Positions 1 through 7,124 are shown, counted from the stretch's first letter. The stretch is DNA of 15,582 nt from Porphyromonadaceae bacterium UBA7207 (GCA_002490635.1 DKUJ01000015.1:42336-57917); one strand, 5' to 3'. Translations and numbers: made by a program. Notes: generated from the sequence alone by a model not told the origin.

Positions 1-55
1 CATTACACCACAAGGCAATTTGCTGCGGGGCATTGCTCTTCCCCTTTTGCGAGTG

Positions 56-87
56 CAAAGTTATAACGTATTTTTGATATGTGCAAG
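56..87 (-). promoter_or_regulatory. Candidate leftward promoter for a gene beyond the left edge
   Basis: Read on the minus strand, bases 63 to 56 are TAACTTTG, a full match to the Bacteroidota -7 consensus TAnnTTTG. About 20 bases upstream (87-83) only a weak -33 element can be found (CTTG or TTGC). The predicted transcript would start near base 50 and run out of the window. Two in-frame ATG codons, at 33 and 3 on the minus strand, could open a gene whose body lies outside, but eleven codons are too few to identify it. Confidence 0.45.
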
Positions 88-113
88 AGTTGTGTGATTT
101 TTTTGCATTTTTT

Positions 114-145
114 TCTGTGAAACTTCCGGACAAAACATAGCTTTG
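114..145 (+). promoter_or_regulatory. Candidate promoter of the GNAT gene
   Basis: TAGCTTTG at 138-145 matches the Bacteroidota -7 box TAnnTTTG, and TCTG at 114-117 is a three-of-four match to the -33 TTTG with a 20-base spacer. Transcription would start near 151, leaving a leader of about 130 bases before the ATG at 281. A second -7-like box, TAAATTTG at 158-165, lacks a recognisable -33 partner. Confidence 0.45.
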
Positions 146-280
146 GGTATAATTCACTAAATTTGGCCATGCGACAACTACCTGGTCTTTTATGGTATCC
201 TTGGACTTAACTTCTTGAAATATAAACATCTTGAACCAGGCCAAATCCAGACACTTTTAATCGCCCTTCAATAATGACTT

Positions 281-745
281 ATGACCACAGAACTACGAAT
301 CCAGACAGTTTCAGACGATAAAAGACGCTTTATGGATCTGCTGCTTATCGGCGATGAGCAGGAAAGCATGATCGACCGGTATCTCGACCGCGGAACTCTA
401 TATGTGGGAACTATGGCGGGCGTCGCGGTGTGCGTGTGCGTTGTAACAAGAGAATCGAGCGACACCGTCGAGATAAAGAACATTGCCGTGCATCCCGAAT
501 ATCGCCGTAGATGTATAGGACACAGAATGCTCGGATTCATCGAAATGGTCTACAAAGGACATAACATCCAGCTCGGAACCGGCGAAACGCCATCGACTCT
601 CCGGTTCTACCGAAAGGCAGGCTATGAATACTCTCATCGTATCGAAGGTTTCTTCACCACAAATTACGACCACCCTATAATTGAGGAGGGTGTCGTCCTC
701 TCGGATATGATTTATCTGGTGAAGAAGTGCAGCTCCAGTAGTTGA
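281..745 (+). CDS. GNAT family N-acetyltransferase (YvbK-like)
   Basis: This is a 154-residue, single-domain GNAT acetyltransferase, expected to move the acetyl group of acetyl-CoA to an amine on an unknown substrate. Motif A spans about residues 64-83 (EIKNIAVHPEYRRRCIGHRM). The acetyl-CoA pyrophosphate loop reads R75-x-x-C78-x-G80, so the first glycine of the usual Q/R-x-x-G-x-G/A is a cysteine. The C-terminal half has the typical strand-helix STLRFYRKAGYEYSHRI, then a stretch ending NYDHPIIEEG that resembles the Bacillus YvbK subgroup as remembered. The ATG at 281 gives the usual family length. The gene stands alone on its strand, with a candidate promoter about 140 bases upstream and a hairpin after the stop. 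The family call is firm; the substrate cannot be read from the sequence. Confidence 0.9.
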   Translation: MTTELRIQTVSDDKRRFMDLLLIGDEQESMIDRYLDRGTLYVGTMAGVAVCVCVVTRESSDTVEIKNIAVHPEYRRRCIGHRMLGFIEMVYKGHNIQLGTGETPSTLRFYRKAGYEYSHRIEGFFTTNYDHPIIEEGVVLSDMIYLVKKCSSSS

Positions 746-855
746 GCAAAAAAACAATCCGGAAGTGTAATGACATTTCCATGTATCCGGCTCACGGCAA
801 AGCAGCTGTCACCGAAGGCTCATAATCATGGCGTAAAACATATGATAACACAACG

Positions 856-886
856 GAGGCTGCTTCCGGTTGGCGGAAACAGCCTC
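856..886 (-). terminator. Stem-loop terminator between convergent genes
   Basis: Arms 856-868 and 874-886 pair around a 5-base loop. The outer helix is GAGGCTG/CAGCCTC and the inner helix TTCCG/CGGAA. The single interruption (C863 opposite A879) becomes a G-U pair in minus-strand RNA, so the hairpin is continuous only for the leftward transcript. It lies between the GNAT stop and the stop of the leftward lipoprotein gene. No long T-run follows on either side; the minus side is moderately T-rich. It may act in both directions. Confidence 0.65.
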
Positions 887-918
887 TGCATATATCTAGT
901 AATCGAAACGGGAAATCC

Positions 919-1545
919 TTATTCGCCTGGGGTGCCAAGGCGACGGAAGGAGCAATCGCGATGGTTCACCCCGGCACTCATGAGGTCGTTATGATGGATT
1001 TTGATGTCGTCCATCCGGCCATACGAATAGAAAACCTCGCGCATGGGGCCGGCCAGCAACACCCGCCAGCGGTCGGCGCAGGCAGCTGTGAGCGAATCGA
1101 GTGCGGAAGATTCCATACCGGTAACGACATTGTTGTCGAACACCACACCGGCAGGGTCGATGTTCACAATAAAGGAACTGGGGTCGAGGGTGATTATGAT
1201 ATCGTCGTCACTGCCGTCCCCATAGGCGTAGCTGCCAGAGATGGAAGCCGTGGCTGCCACACTCTGTTCCCATGGGCGTGTGGCAGCCAGCGGGTCGCCC
1301 TGTACAGCCTGGCGCACATCTATGGTCGCCGACAGCTGCACCTCTGCCGGCATGGAACTGCTGGTAATCTGGCCGAAGTCGAGAGTGACTATCGCCGAGG
1401 CATCGGCGGCATCAGGCACATTCAACGGCACCGGCGCCGCTTCCCATGCGCCGACAATCCTGTCGGTGTGTGCGCAGGAGGATATGCATGATAGGGCGCC
1501 GAGCAGGGCAAGGCCGCCGAAGAAGACTGTTGTGCTGACTTTCAT
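919..1545 (-). CDS. Putative lipoprotein of unknown function
   Basis: The product is 208 residues and is not recognised as a member of a named family. It starts MKVSTTVFFGGLALLGALS and has a lipobox ending I21-S22-S23-C24, so lipidation at Cys24 by Lgt and cleavage by LspA is expected; LspA is encoded in this same window. The mature part has alternating hydrophobic and polar residues suggesting beta strands (for example about residues 50-75 and 115-140), compatible with a small beta-rich envelope domain. The middle carries the acidic patch GDGSDDDIIITLD. A tryptophan at 33 follows GA in the pattern IVGAW, often seen at the start of small Bacteroidota lipoproteins that describe a 'difference from a base value'; this is only suggestive. 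It follows plsC on the same strand after 65 bases, and no separate promoter was found. Confidence 0.7.
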   Translation of the reverse strand: MKVSTTVFFGGLALLGALSCISSCAHTDRIVGAWEAAPVPLNVPDAADASAIVTLDFGQITSSSMPAEVQLSATIDVRQAVQGDPLAATRPWEQSVAATASISGSYAYGDGSDDDIIITLDPSSFIVNIDPAGVVFDNNVVTGMESSALDSLTAACADRWRVLLAGPMREVFYSYGRMDDIKIHHNDLMSAGVNHRDCSFRRLGTPGE

Positions 1546-1610
1546 AGCCGTGATGTATTGAATTGTTTGACTTTACGATATCAATCCAACACATCCGGCA
1601 GCATTAAAGT

Positions 1611-2345
1611 TCAATTTTTAGGCCGATTTTCAGGCGGCAGGGCCGACTCAATGGCCTGCGCGCTGCGAGCCATCAGTTCGGACAGCTCGTGGCGCCCGCC
1701 GGGACCCGGCGCGATGGGCTTATGGATGGTGAGGATAATCCGCCCCGGCCTCGGCAGCCGTGCATTGCGCGGCATCACCTTGAAGGCGCCATCGATAGTC
1801 ACAGGCACCACCGGCAGACCGAACTCCACCGCCAGGCTGTAGGCACCACGCCGGAAAGCGTGCATGCGTCCGTCGCGTGTGCGGGCACCTTCCGGGAAAA
1901 CCACCACACTCATGCCGCCGGCCAGCTGTTTCTCGGCATCTTCCATGGTGGCGCGCACCGCCGAAGGCGAACTGTTGTCGACATAGATATGCCCTGCAGC
2001 CCGACAGCTGTAGCCCACCAGAGGTATCTTCTCAAGGCTTTTCTTCATCATCCAACGGAAATTATGACCCAGATATCCGTAGATGGCAAAGATGTCGTAT
2101 GCTCCCTGATGGTTTGCCACGAACACATACGATGTCGAAGGGTCGATGTTTTCCCTTCCGCGCACTTCAACCTTTACCCAGCTGAGCAAACAGAAGACAC
2201 GTGCCCATATCCTTCCGGGCCAATAGCCCATGGTACGTCCGAAACCGGCCACGCTGCCTATGATAGTGAGAGTGGCTGCAATAAACGTTGCCACCAGCAG
2301 CAGTGGCATCATAATCAGAAATTGATAGATGCGGTAGAAAATCAT
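1611..2345 (-). CDS. plsC: 1-acyl-sn-glycerol-3-phosphate acyltransferase
   Basis: A 244-residue PlsC-family membrane acyltransferase, expected to convert lysophosphatidic acid to phosphatidic acid using acyl-ACP or acyl-CoA in phospholipid synthesis. An N-terminal hydrophobic segment covers about residues 8-35. The catalytic H-x4-D motif is N78-H79-Q-G-A-Y-D84. The glycerophosphate-binding motif is F150-P-E-G-A-R-T156, followed by VVPVTIDGAF. Length and order of motifs fit the family. The ATG at 2345 is supported because MIFYRIYQF lines up with the usual start of Bacteroidota homologues as I remember them. It also sits 4 bases after a -7 promoter box, which implies a very short or absent 5' leader. 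The gene lies downstream of the symporter gene on the same strand, separated by 68 bases. Confidence 0.93.
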   Translation of the reverse strand: MIFYRIYQFLIMMPLLLVATFIAATLTIIGSVAGFGRTMGYWPGRIWARVFCLLSWVKVEVRGRENIDPSTSYVFVANHQGAYDIFAIYGYLGHNFRWMMKKSLEKIPLVGYSCRAAGHIYVDNSSPSAVRATMEDAEKQLAGGMSVVVFPEGARTRDGRMHAFRRGAYSLAVEFGLPVVPVTIDGAFKVMPRNARLPRPGRIILTIHKPIAPGPGGRHELSELMARSAQAIESALPPENRPKN

Positions 2346-2349
2346 GGCG

Positions 2350-2381
2350 CAAAGTTACAACATCAAGGGCGCCCCCACAAC
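2350..2381 (-). promoter_or_regulatory. Candidate plsC promoter
   Basis: On the minus strand, 2357-2350 reads TAACTTTG, a full match to TAnnTTTG. GTTG at 2381-2378 is a three-of-four -33 match with a 20-base spacer. Only four bases (CGCC) separate the box from the plsC ATG, so transcription should begin at or within a few bases of the start codon. Confidence 0.6.
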
Positions 2382-2413
2382 AGATGGAAGCATGTTTTGA
2401 GCATGAACTCACT

Positions 2414-3640
2414 TCAGGCAAGACTCTGCCGCCCTGCGGCTGCCACGGCACCACGGCTGCGGAACAGACGGTCTACAATCTGGGCGATGGCACCATCTCC
2501 AGTGATGTTACATGCCGTGCCGAAGGAATCCATAGCTATGTAGAGGGCTATCATCATGGCGCAGTCGGCTTCGGAAAATCCCAGCATGGATTGCAGGATA
2601 CCCAAAGAAGCCATTATTGCACCTCCCGGCACACCGGGTGCGGCCACAATGGTGATGCCGAGCATGGCCACGAAGCCGGCGAACATGGCCGCATCGTAAG
2701 GCATGCCTCGCACTATCATCAGCGCGAGAGCACATGATACAATCTTAAGCGTCGACCCCGACATGTGTATGGTGGCACACAGCGGCACCGTGAACCCGGC
2801 AATCTCCGGTCTGACACCCATCGAGACAGTACGCTCAAGGGTTACCGGTATGGTCGCTGCCGAACTCTGTGTGCCAAGGGCTGTGAAGTAGGCCGGCATC
2901 ATCGTCCACAACGACCGCAGCGGATTCCGCCCCGAGAAAAGAGCGGCGATGCTGTACTGGGCAACGAGCAGAACCACATGCAGCACAAAAATAACAGCCA
3001 CTATTTTGGCGAATGTGGCAAGCACAGGACCTACAGTACCGGCGATGGTCATCGACAGAAAAATACCGAATATATACACCGGCAACAATGGAATTATCAC
3101 GCGACGTATCACGAGATCGATTATTTCACGGAATCCGTCGAGACCCTTCCGAAGGGCAGCGGCACCCGGCAGAACGGCGCATCCGAAGCCGAGGACGAAA
3201 GCCAGCACGAGGGCAGTCATCACGGTCATCAGCGGAACTATCTCAATAGTAAAGAAGGGCAAAGGCTCCGCAGCACCTGCCGAGTTCACTGCCTCCACAT
3301 AGTCCACCGTATCCAGCAGCGAAGGAAATGTGAGCACGCCGGCAGTGTAGGCCAGCGCTCCCGAGCCGAATGTCATGGCGTAGGCTATCAGCACCGTAAC
3401 GCCCAGCATGGCACCGGCGCGTTTTCCGATATCGGCTATGGCCGGAGCCACAAAGCCGACAATCAGCAGAGGGATAACAAATCCCAGAAAGGCACTGAAC
3501 ACTGAGTTGAAGGTAACCGCAAGCCTTGCAGCCCACATCGGGAAGAACATACCGGCCCCGATGCCTGCTGCAATGGCGATAACGACACGCGCGAGCAACC
3601 CGGGACGCAGGAAGCGCGAGGAAAGAGGAGTCTTGATCAT
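2414..3640 (-). CDS. Dicarboxylate/amino acid:cation symporter (DAACS family)
   Basis: A 408-residue inner-membrane transporter of the DAACS/GltPh fold, driving uptake with sodium or protons. Visible landmarks, in order: many hydrophobic helices, hairpin 1 with G256-TQSSAAT263, then a TM7-like segment PLCATIHMSGSTLKI, hairpin 2 with GVPGGAIMAS (336-345), and TM8 with D371-S-F-G374-T375-A-C-N378-I-T-G-D382. These correspond to D394, T398, N401 and D405 of GltPh. The residue at the place of GltPh R397, which holds the side-chain carboxylate of aspartate or glutamate, is Gly374. That points away from acidic amino acids and toward a neutral substrate such as serine or threonine, as in SstT-type relatives, but this is inference. 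The ATG at 3640 lies 26 bases after the tatC stop, so it is probably co-transcribed with tatAC. Confidence 0.88.
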   Translation of the reverse strand: MIKTPLSSRFLRPGLLARVVIAIAAGIGAGMFFPMWAARLAVTFNSVFSAFLGFVIPLLIVGFVAPAIADIGKRAGAMLGVTVLIAYAMTFGSGALAYTAGVLTFPSLLDTVDYVEAVNSAGAAEPLPFFTIEIVPLMTVMTALVLAFVLGFGCAVLPGAAALRKGLDGFREIIDLVIRRVIIPLLPVYIFGIFLSMTIAGTVGPVLATFAKIVAVIFVLHVVLLVAQYSIAALFSGRNPLRSLWTMMPAYFTALGTQSSAATIPVTLERTVSMGVRPEIAGFTVPLCATIHMSGSTLKIVSCALALMIVRGMPYDAAMFAGFVAMLGITIVAAPGVPGGAIMASLGILQSMLGFSEADCAMMIALYIAMDSFGTACNITGDGAIAQIVDRLFRSRGAVAAAGRQSLA

Positions 3641-3666
3641 GGTGGTAGATATGGCGGTAGATATTG

Positions 3667-4467
3667 TTATGGATTTTCTTTAGGAACAAGCAATGCAGCA
3701 GCTTCCCAAAGGGCATATACAGGAAGGAAAACTATGAACAGGGTAAAGGGATCGCCCGTAGGCGTGATAAGGGCAGCTATAATAAGGAGCACCACGATGG
3801 CATGCCGGCGGTAGCGGCTGAAGAAACCGCGATGCAGCACACCCATCCTGCCCAGCAGCCACGACACCATAGGCAACTCGAACACCACCCCCATGGCTAT
3901 GAGAAGAGCGAAAAAGTTGTCCATATAGCTCTCCAGGCTCACAAAGGGGCGGATGCTTGAACTCAGCCTGTAGTCCGCCAGAAAGCGTAGCGCCAGCGGG
4001 AACACCAGCATATACCCCGCCGCCACACCAAGATAGAACAGCAGATTGCCTGCTGCAAACGCCCCGCGGATGCCTCGCCGCTCATGGCTGTGCAGGCCTG
4101 GCGACACAAAGCCCCAGAGCAGATAGAGAATGATGGGAAATCCGGCGAGCACTGCCAGCCAGCCCGCTGCCGACATGTGGGTGAACAGCTGGCTGGAAAG
4201 TTCGAGACTCACTATATCCACGCTGAAGTCGGAAGACGTGGCAAGCTCTGGCATACCGCTGGCGCATGCCACATAGTTGAACAGGCGGTAGGTGGGAAAA
4301 CCTCCGCTGCATGGTGCCATTATGAAATTGTCGAAAAGCCATGGCGTGGCCATAAAAGCGGCTATGCCCAGAACCAGCACCACCGCCGCCACCCGAAGCA
4401 GAACAGCACGCAAGGCGTCGACATGGCTCCAGAACGACATCTCGCCTTCGGAAGAACAGTCTTTCAC
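3667..4467 (-). CDS. tatC: Sec-independent translocase subunit TatC
   Basis: TatC is the polytopic receptor of the twin-arginine pathway, recognising the signal peptides of folded exported proteins. This product is 266 residues from the GTG at 4467. It begins with the family opening EMSFWSHVDALR. The first periplasmic loop is enlarged, containing cysteines 39 and 49. It then has FPIILYLLWGFVSPGL followed by HERR, the conserved VFELP (195-199), and ITPTGDPFT near 234. Six hydrophobic segments are consistent with the family. Two starts are possible: GTG 4467 and ATG 4440 (Met10, just before SFW); GTG keeps the usual short polar N-terminus, so it was chosen with moderate confidence. It lies 30 bases downstream of tatA. 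No TatB is seen, as is common for minimal TatAC systems. Confidence 0.93.
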   Translation of the reverse strand: MKDCSSEGEMSFWSHVDALRAVLLRVAAVVLVLGIAAFMATPWLFDNFIMAPCSGGFPTYRLFNYVACASGMPELATSSDFSVDIVSLELSSQLFTHMSAAGWLAVLAGFPIILYLLWGFVSPGLHSHERRGIRGAFAAGNLLFYLGVAAGYMLVFPLALRFLADYRLSSSIRPFVSLESYMDNFFALLIAMGVVFELPMVSWLLGRMGVLHRGFFSRYRRHAIVVLLIIAALITPTGDPFTLFIVFLPVYALWEAAALLVPKENP

Positions 4468-4497
4468 AGTTGCTGCGGGGGCTTGGAAACTCTTTTT

Positions 4498-4761
4498 TCA
4501 GCCGCGGTCTTTGCCGCGCATTGTCGTGCCGTTGCGGTCGGCATTGCCCTGAACCTCGGCATCGTCATCGAGCGGGCGGTTCATTTCGTCTTTAGCCTCC
4601 TGCATGCCTTTGCGGAAGGAATGCACGCCCTTTCCCAGGCCACGCATAAGCTCGGGAATCTTCTTGCCGCCGAACAGCAGCAGTATGATAACGAATATTA
4701 TGGCAATCTCGTAGCCTTTGAGGTTTCCCAGAAAAAGAGGTATAAGTGCGGGTACAGTCAT
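4498..4761 (-). CDS. tatA: Sec-independent translocase subunit TatA
   Basis: An 87-residue TatA/E protein that oligomerises to form the Tat translocation pathway. A single membrane helix (YEIAIIFVIILLLFG, about 17-31) is followed by the invariant FGGKKIPELMRGLGKG hinge and amphipathic helix, and then an acidic, polar tail. The ATG at 4761 (MTVPALIPLF) was preferred to the in-frame ATG at 4785, which would add eight residues (MRLSPNPT). The shorter form matches family N-termini, which place the helix close to the start. A mirror-image promoter lies about 50 bases upstream. No recognisable Shine-Dalgarno sequence precedes either start, which is normal for Bacteroidota. tatC follows on the same strand. 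Confidence 0.92.
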   Translation of the reverse strand: MTVPALIPLFLGNLKGYEIAIIFVIILLLFGGKKIPELMRGLGKGVHSFRKGMQEAKDEMNRPLDDDAEVQGNADRNGTTMRGKDRG

Positions 4762-4808
4762 GGTCGGATTGGGGGAAAGGCGCACGAAATACAGTGCGCT
4801 TGCGAGCG

Positions 4809-4840
4809 TAAAGTTAGGAAATCTCGGCGGGAATGTCTAA
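4809..4840 (-). promoter_or_regulatory. Candidate promoter of the tatAC operon
   Basis: On the minus strand, TAACTTTA (4816-4809) differs from the -7 consensus TAnnTTTG at one position. TTAG (4840-4837) is a three-of-four -33 element with a 20-base spacer. Its elements lie inside those of the opposing fabD promoter. Confidence 0.55.
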
Positions 4841-4845
4841 CTTTG
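4814..4845 (+). promoter_or_regulatory. Candidate promoter of fabD and the kinase-phosphatase operon
   Basis: TAACTTTG at 4838-4845 matches the Bacteroidota -7 box fully. TTAG at 4814-4817 is a three-of-four -33 match with a 20-base spacer. Transcription should start near 4851, giving a fabD leader of about 60 bases. No other convincing promoter is seen before the kinase gene, so this one probably serves fabD plus the four following genes. Confidence 0.6.
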
Positions 4846-4854
4846 CGGTCGAAT

Positions 4855-4881
4855 TTTAAACATTTTATATAATTGTTTAAA
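4855..4881. promoter_or_regulatory. AT-rich palindrome in the fabD leader, possible operator
   Basis: TTTAAACA (4855-4862) and TGTTTAAA (4874-4881) form a perfect 8-bp inverted repeat with an 11-base AT-only spacer. It begins a few bases after the predicted transcription start of fabD and ends 30 bases before the ATG. The position suits a repressor site for a fatty-acid regulator or other dimeric factor, but no such regulator is in the window and the AT content raises the chance expectation. Confidence 0.35.
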
Positions 4882-4911
4882 CCGGTTCAAGAAATCAAAA
4901 ACAACCATAGC

Positions 4912-5790
4912 ATGAAAGCATACGTTTTTCCCGGCCAGGGCGCCCAGTTCGTGGGCATGGGCAAAGACCTCTACGATAACAACGCCGAAGCCCGCGAACT
5001 CTTCGAGCGTGCCAACGAGATTCTCGGCTTCCGCATCACCGACCTTATGTTCGCAGGCACCGATGAAGACCTGCGCCAGACCAAGGTGACCCAGCCGGCC
5101 ATCTTCCTCCACAGCGTCATTCTGGCCAAGAGCCTCGGCGCCGACTTCCGCCCCGACATGGTCGCCGGCCACTCGCTCGGCGAATTCTCCGCATTGGTGG
5201 CAGCCGGAGCGCTGGACTTCGAAGACGGCCTGCGCCTTGTCGCCGCACGTGCCGGCGCCATGCAGAAAGCCTGCGAACTCACCGACAGCACCATGGCAGC
5301 CGTACTTGCCCTTCCCGATGAAAAAGTGGAAGAGATTTGCGCCGGAATCGACGGCGTTGTCGTGTGCGCGAACTACAACTGCCCCGGCCAGCTCGTGATT
5401 TCCGGCGAAACCGCCGCTGTCAACGCCGCCTGCGAAGCCCTCAAGGCTGCCGGCGCGAAACGCGCTCTCATCCTCAAAGTCGGCGGTGCGTTCCACTCGC
5501 CCTGCATGGAACCCGCGCGCGCCGAGCTGGCAAGAGCCATCGAGGCTACCGACATCCACCGTCCCGTATGCCCGGTATTCCAGAATGTCGACGCCCTGCC
5601 CCACTCCGACCCCGCCGAAATCAAAGCCAACCTCGTGGCACAGCTCACCGCTCCCGTGCGCTGGACACAGACCGTACGCAACATGATTGCCGACGGCGCC
5701 AGCGAATTCATCGAACTCGGCCCTGGCAAAGTTCTTCAGGGCCTGGTTGCAAAAATCGACCCCGCCGCCACTGTCAGCGGAATGCAATAA
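4912..5790 (+). CDS. fabD: Malonyl-CoA:ACP transacylase
   Basis: FabD loads malonyl groups from malonyl-CoA onto acyl carrier protein for type II fatty acid elongation in the cytosol. The 292-residue product has the opening FPGQGAQFVGMG. The active serine is in G-H-S88-L-G-E, with Arg113 in AARAGAMQ, His195 in AFHSPCM, and the C-terminal ELGPGKVLQGL. All expected catalytic residues are present. The ATG at 4912 is right because it puts FPGQGAQ at residues 5-11, as in the family; an upstream TTG extension would lie in the palindromic leader. It diverges from tatA. The kinase gene begins only 5 bases after the fabD stop, with no terminator between, so fabD is the likely first gene of the operon that also carries the phospho-signalling genes. 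Confidence 0.96.
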   Translation: MKAYVFPGQGAQFVGMGKDLYDNNAEARELFERANEILGFRITDLMFAGTDEDLRQTKVTQPAIFLHSVILAKSLGADFRPDMVAGHSLGEFSALVAAGALDFEDGLRLVAARAGAMQKACELTDSTMAAVLALPDEKVEEICAGIDGVVVCANYNCPGQLVISGETAAVNAACEALKAAGAKRALILKVGGAFHSPCMEPARAELARAIEATDIHRPVCPVFQNVDALPHSDPAEIKANLVAQLTAPVRWTQTVRNMIADGASEFIELGPGKVLQGLVAKIDPAATVSGMQ

Positions 5791-5795
5791 CAGCC

Positions 5796-7124
5796 ATGCC
5801 GACCCTGCGCCGGGGAACAAGGATAGCGCTTACCGACGGCTCCACAGTAACTGTCGGGCGCTTTCTCGGTGCCGGCGGCCAGGGTGAGGTCTATGCCGCC
5901 ACCGACAACGACGGCAACGACAAAGCCCTCAAATGGTTCACTAATCCGTCGCTTCTGGCCGACAGCCGGTTCGCGGCCTCTATGGCTGCCCGCTGCCAGG
6001 CCACACCGCCCGGAACATCTTTCTTATGGCCGCAGGCGCTCACCGTTCCATACGGGAGCGCCTTCGGTTATATTATGCCTCTTAAGCCGGCCAACTACAT
6101 CGAATTGGGCGACTTTTTCTGCATCGACCGTAATCCCGAGGCATACTTCCGCTCCAGCACAGCGCGCCTCAATGCGGCCATAGCCATCGCCGACAGCTTC
6201 AGCCGCCTGCATCTGGCAGGATGCTGCTACCAGGACATCAACGACGGCAACTTCTTCGCAGATCCATTCACCGGCGACATCCTCATATGCGACAACGAGA
6301 ATATCGTTGTCAACGGCCATGGCCACAACATAGCCGGCAAACCGCGATATATGGCTCCGGAAGTGGCGGCAGGCGCGAGGCCATCGACAGCCTCCGACCG
6401 CTTGTCTCTGGCGGTGGTTCTCTACCGCATATTCATGACCGACCACCCCTTCGAAGGCATTGCCACGGCATCCGGCCGCTACCGATGCCTCAGCCCCGAA
6501 GACGAAGCCATCGCCTTCGGCAGCAATGCCGTGTTCTGCCATGATGCCGACAACGCATCCAACCGTCCGCATCCCGAACTTCATCCCAACAGCCTGCGCT
6601 TCTGGCCGGCAATACCCCAGACACTGAAAAAGGCATTCCAGGTGTCGCTATCGTCGAAATCTCTTGCAAACCCGGAGGCACGCCCTGCATCGTCGCGATG
6701 GAAAACTCTGCTGTGCAACCTGCGCAGCTGCCTGCTCACATGCCATGCCGACCGCTCGGAACCAGTACACGACTTTTTAGCCGACACTACACTACCACCG
6801 TTGTGCCCACGATGCGGCAAGCCCATGGCTCCGTTCGCCACCCTTGCCTTCGACATCCACCATCCCTACAGGCTCAGCGCCGGGAAAAGTCTGTTTCTTG
6901 GAGATTCCCTGACCGCAGAAGGCCGTTGTTCAACCATGAACGTCCGCGGACGCGGAGTTGTACTCGGTCTCGAGAACACAGGCACAAGGACATGGACCGT
7001 GCAGATGCCGTCGGGCAAAGCGGCAACAGCTTCTCCAGGATGCTCGGTGGTGTTCGCCGACGGCTGCAAAATCGATTTCGGCACATGCCGTGCCTCTGTG
7101 ATATTTCCCACACCATGCCTCTGA
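5796..7124 (+). CDS. Atypical Ser/Thr protein kinase of the TerY-P triad (YegI/COG4248-like)
   Basis: The 442-residue product is a eukaryotic-like kinase. It has a glycine loop G25-AGGQGEVY33 and ATP-binding Lys46 (ALKWF). The catalytic loop is Y145-Q-D147-I-N-D-G-N152, so the His-Arg of HRD are Tyr-Gln. The metal-binding Asp is D166 in CDNEN rather than DFG. YMAPE and then SDRLSLAVVLYRIF...HPFEG follow. From memory these substitutions are typical of the COG4248 family, so activity is plausible. After the kinase domain (to about 310) comes C337-P-R-C340-G, half of a zinc ribbon with no obvious second pair, then a beta-rich tail. The tail's last part (PGCSVVFADGCKIDFG) loosely recalls the end of an FHA fold, an uncertain call. 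The start at 5796 gives an intact glycine loop; the frame is open upstream only because it overlaps fabD. Its last 10 bases overlap the VWA gene. Confidence 0.9.
   Translation: MPTLRRGTRIALTDGSTVTVGRFLGAGGQGEVYAATDNDGNDKALKWFTNPSLLADSRFAASMAARCQATPPGTSFLWPQALTVPYGSAFGYIMPLKPANYIELGDFFCIDRNPEAYFRSSTARLNAAIAIADSFSRLHLAGCCYQDINDGNFFADPFTGDILICDNENIVVNGHGHNIAGKPRYMAPEVAAGARPSTASDRLSLAVVLYRIFMTDHPFEGIATASGRYRCLSPEDEAIAFGSNAVFCHDADNASNRPHPELHPNSLRFWPAIPQTLKKAFQVSLSSKSLANPEARPASSRWKTLLCNLRSCLLTCHADRSEPVHDFLADTTLPPLCPRCGKPMAPFATLAFDIHHPYRLSAGKSLFLGDSLTAEGRCSTMNVRGRGVVLGLENTGTRTWTVQMPSGKAATASPGCSVVFADGCKIDFGTCRASVIFPTPCL

Noticed and set aside
770..994. 74-codon rightward open frame after the GNAT gene.
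   Set aside because: It runs through the terminator hairpin and into the antisense of the lipoprotein gene, with no recognisable domain.
961..1491. Open frame antisense to the lipoprotein gene.
   Set aside because: His/Gly/Arg-rich shadow composition; the minus-strand frame has a signal peptide and lipobox.
5337..5795. The kinase reading frame stays open for 153 codons upstream, inside fabD, giving an apparent 595-residue protein.
   Set aside because: The extension is an Arg/Pro-rich shadow of fabD; the ATG at 5796 gives a normal kinase N-terminus just before the glycine loop.
4837..5820. Long open frame (327 codons) antisense to fabD.
   Set aside because: Gly/His/Val-rich composition typical of the antisense of a GC-rich gene; fabD on the other strand is certain.
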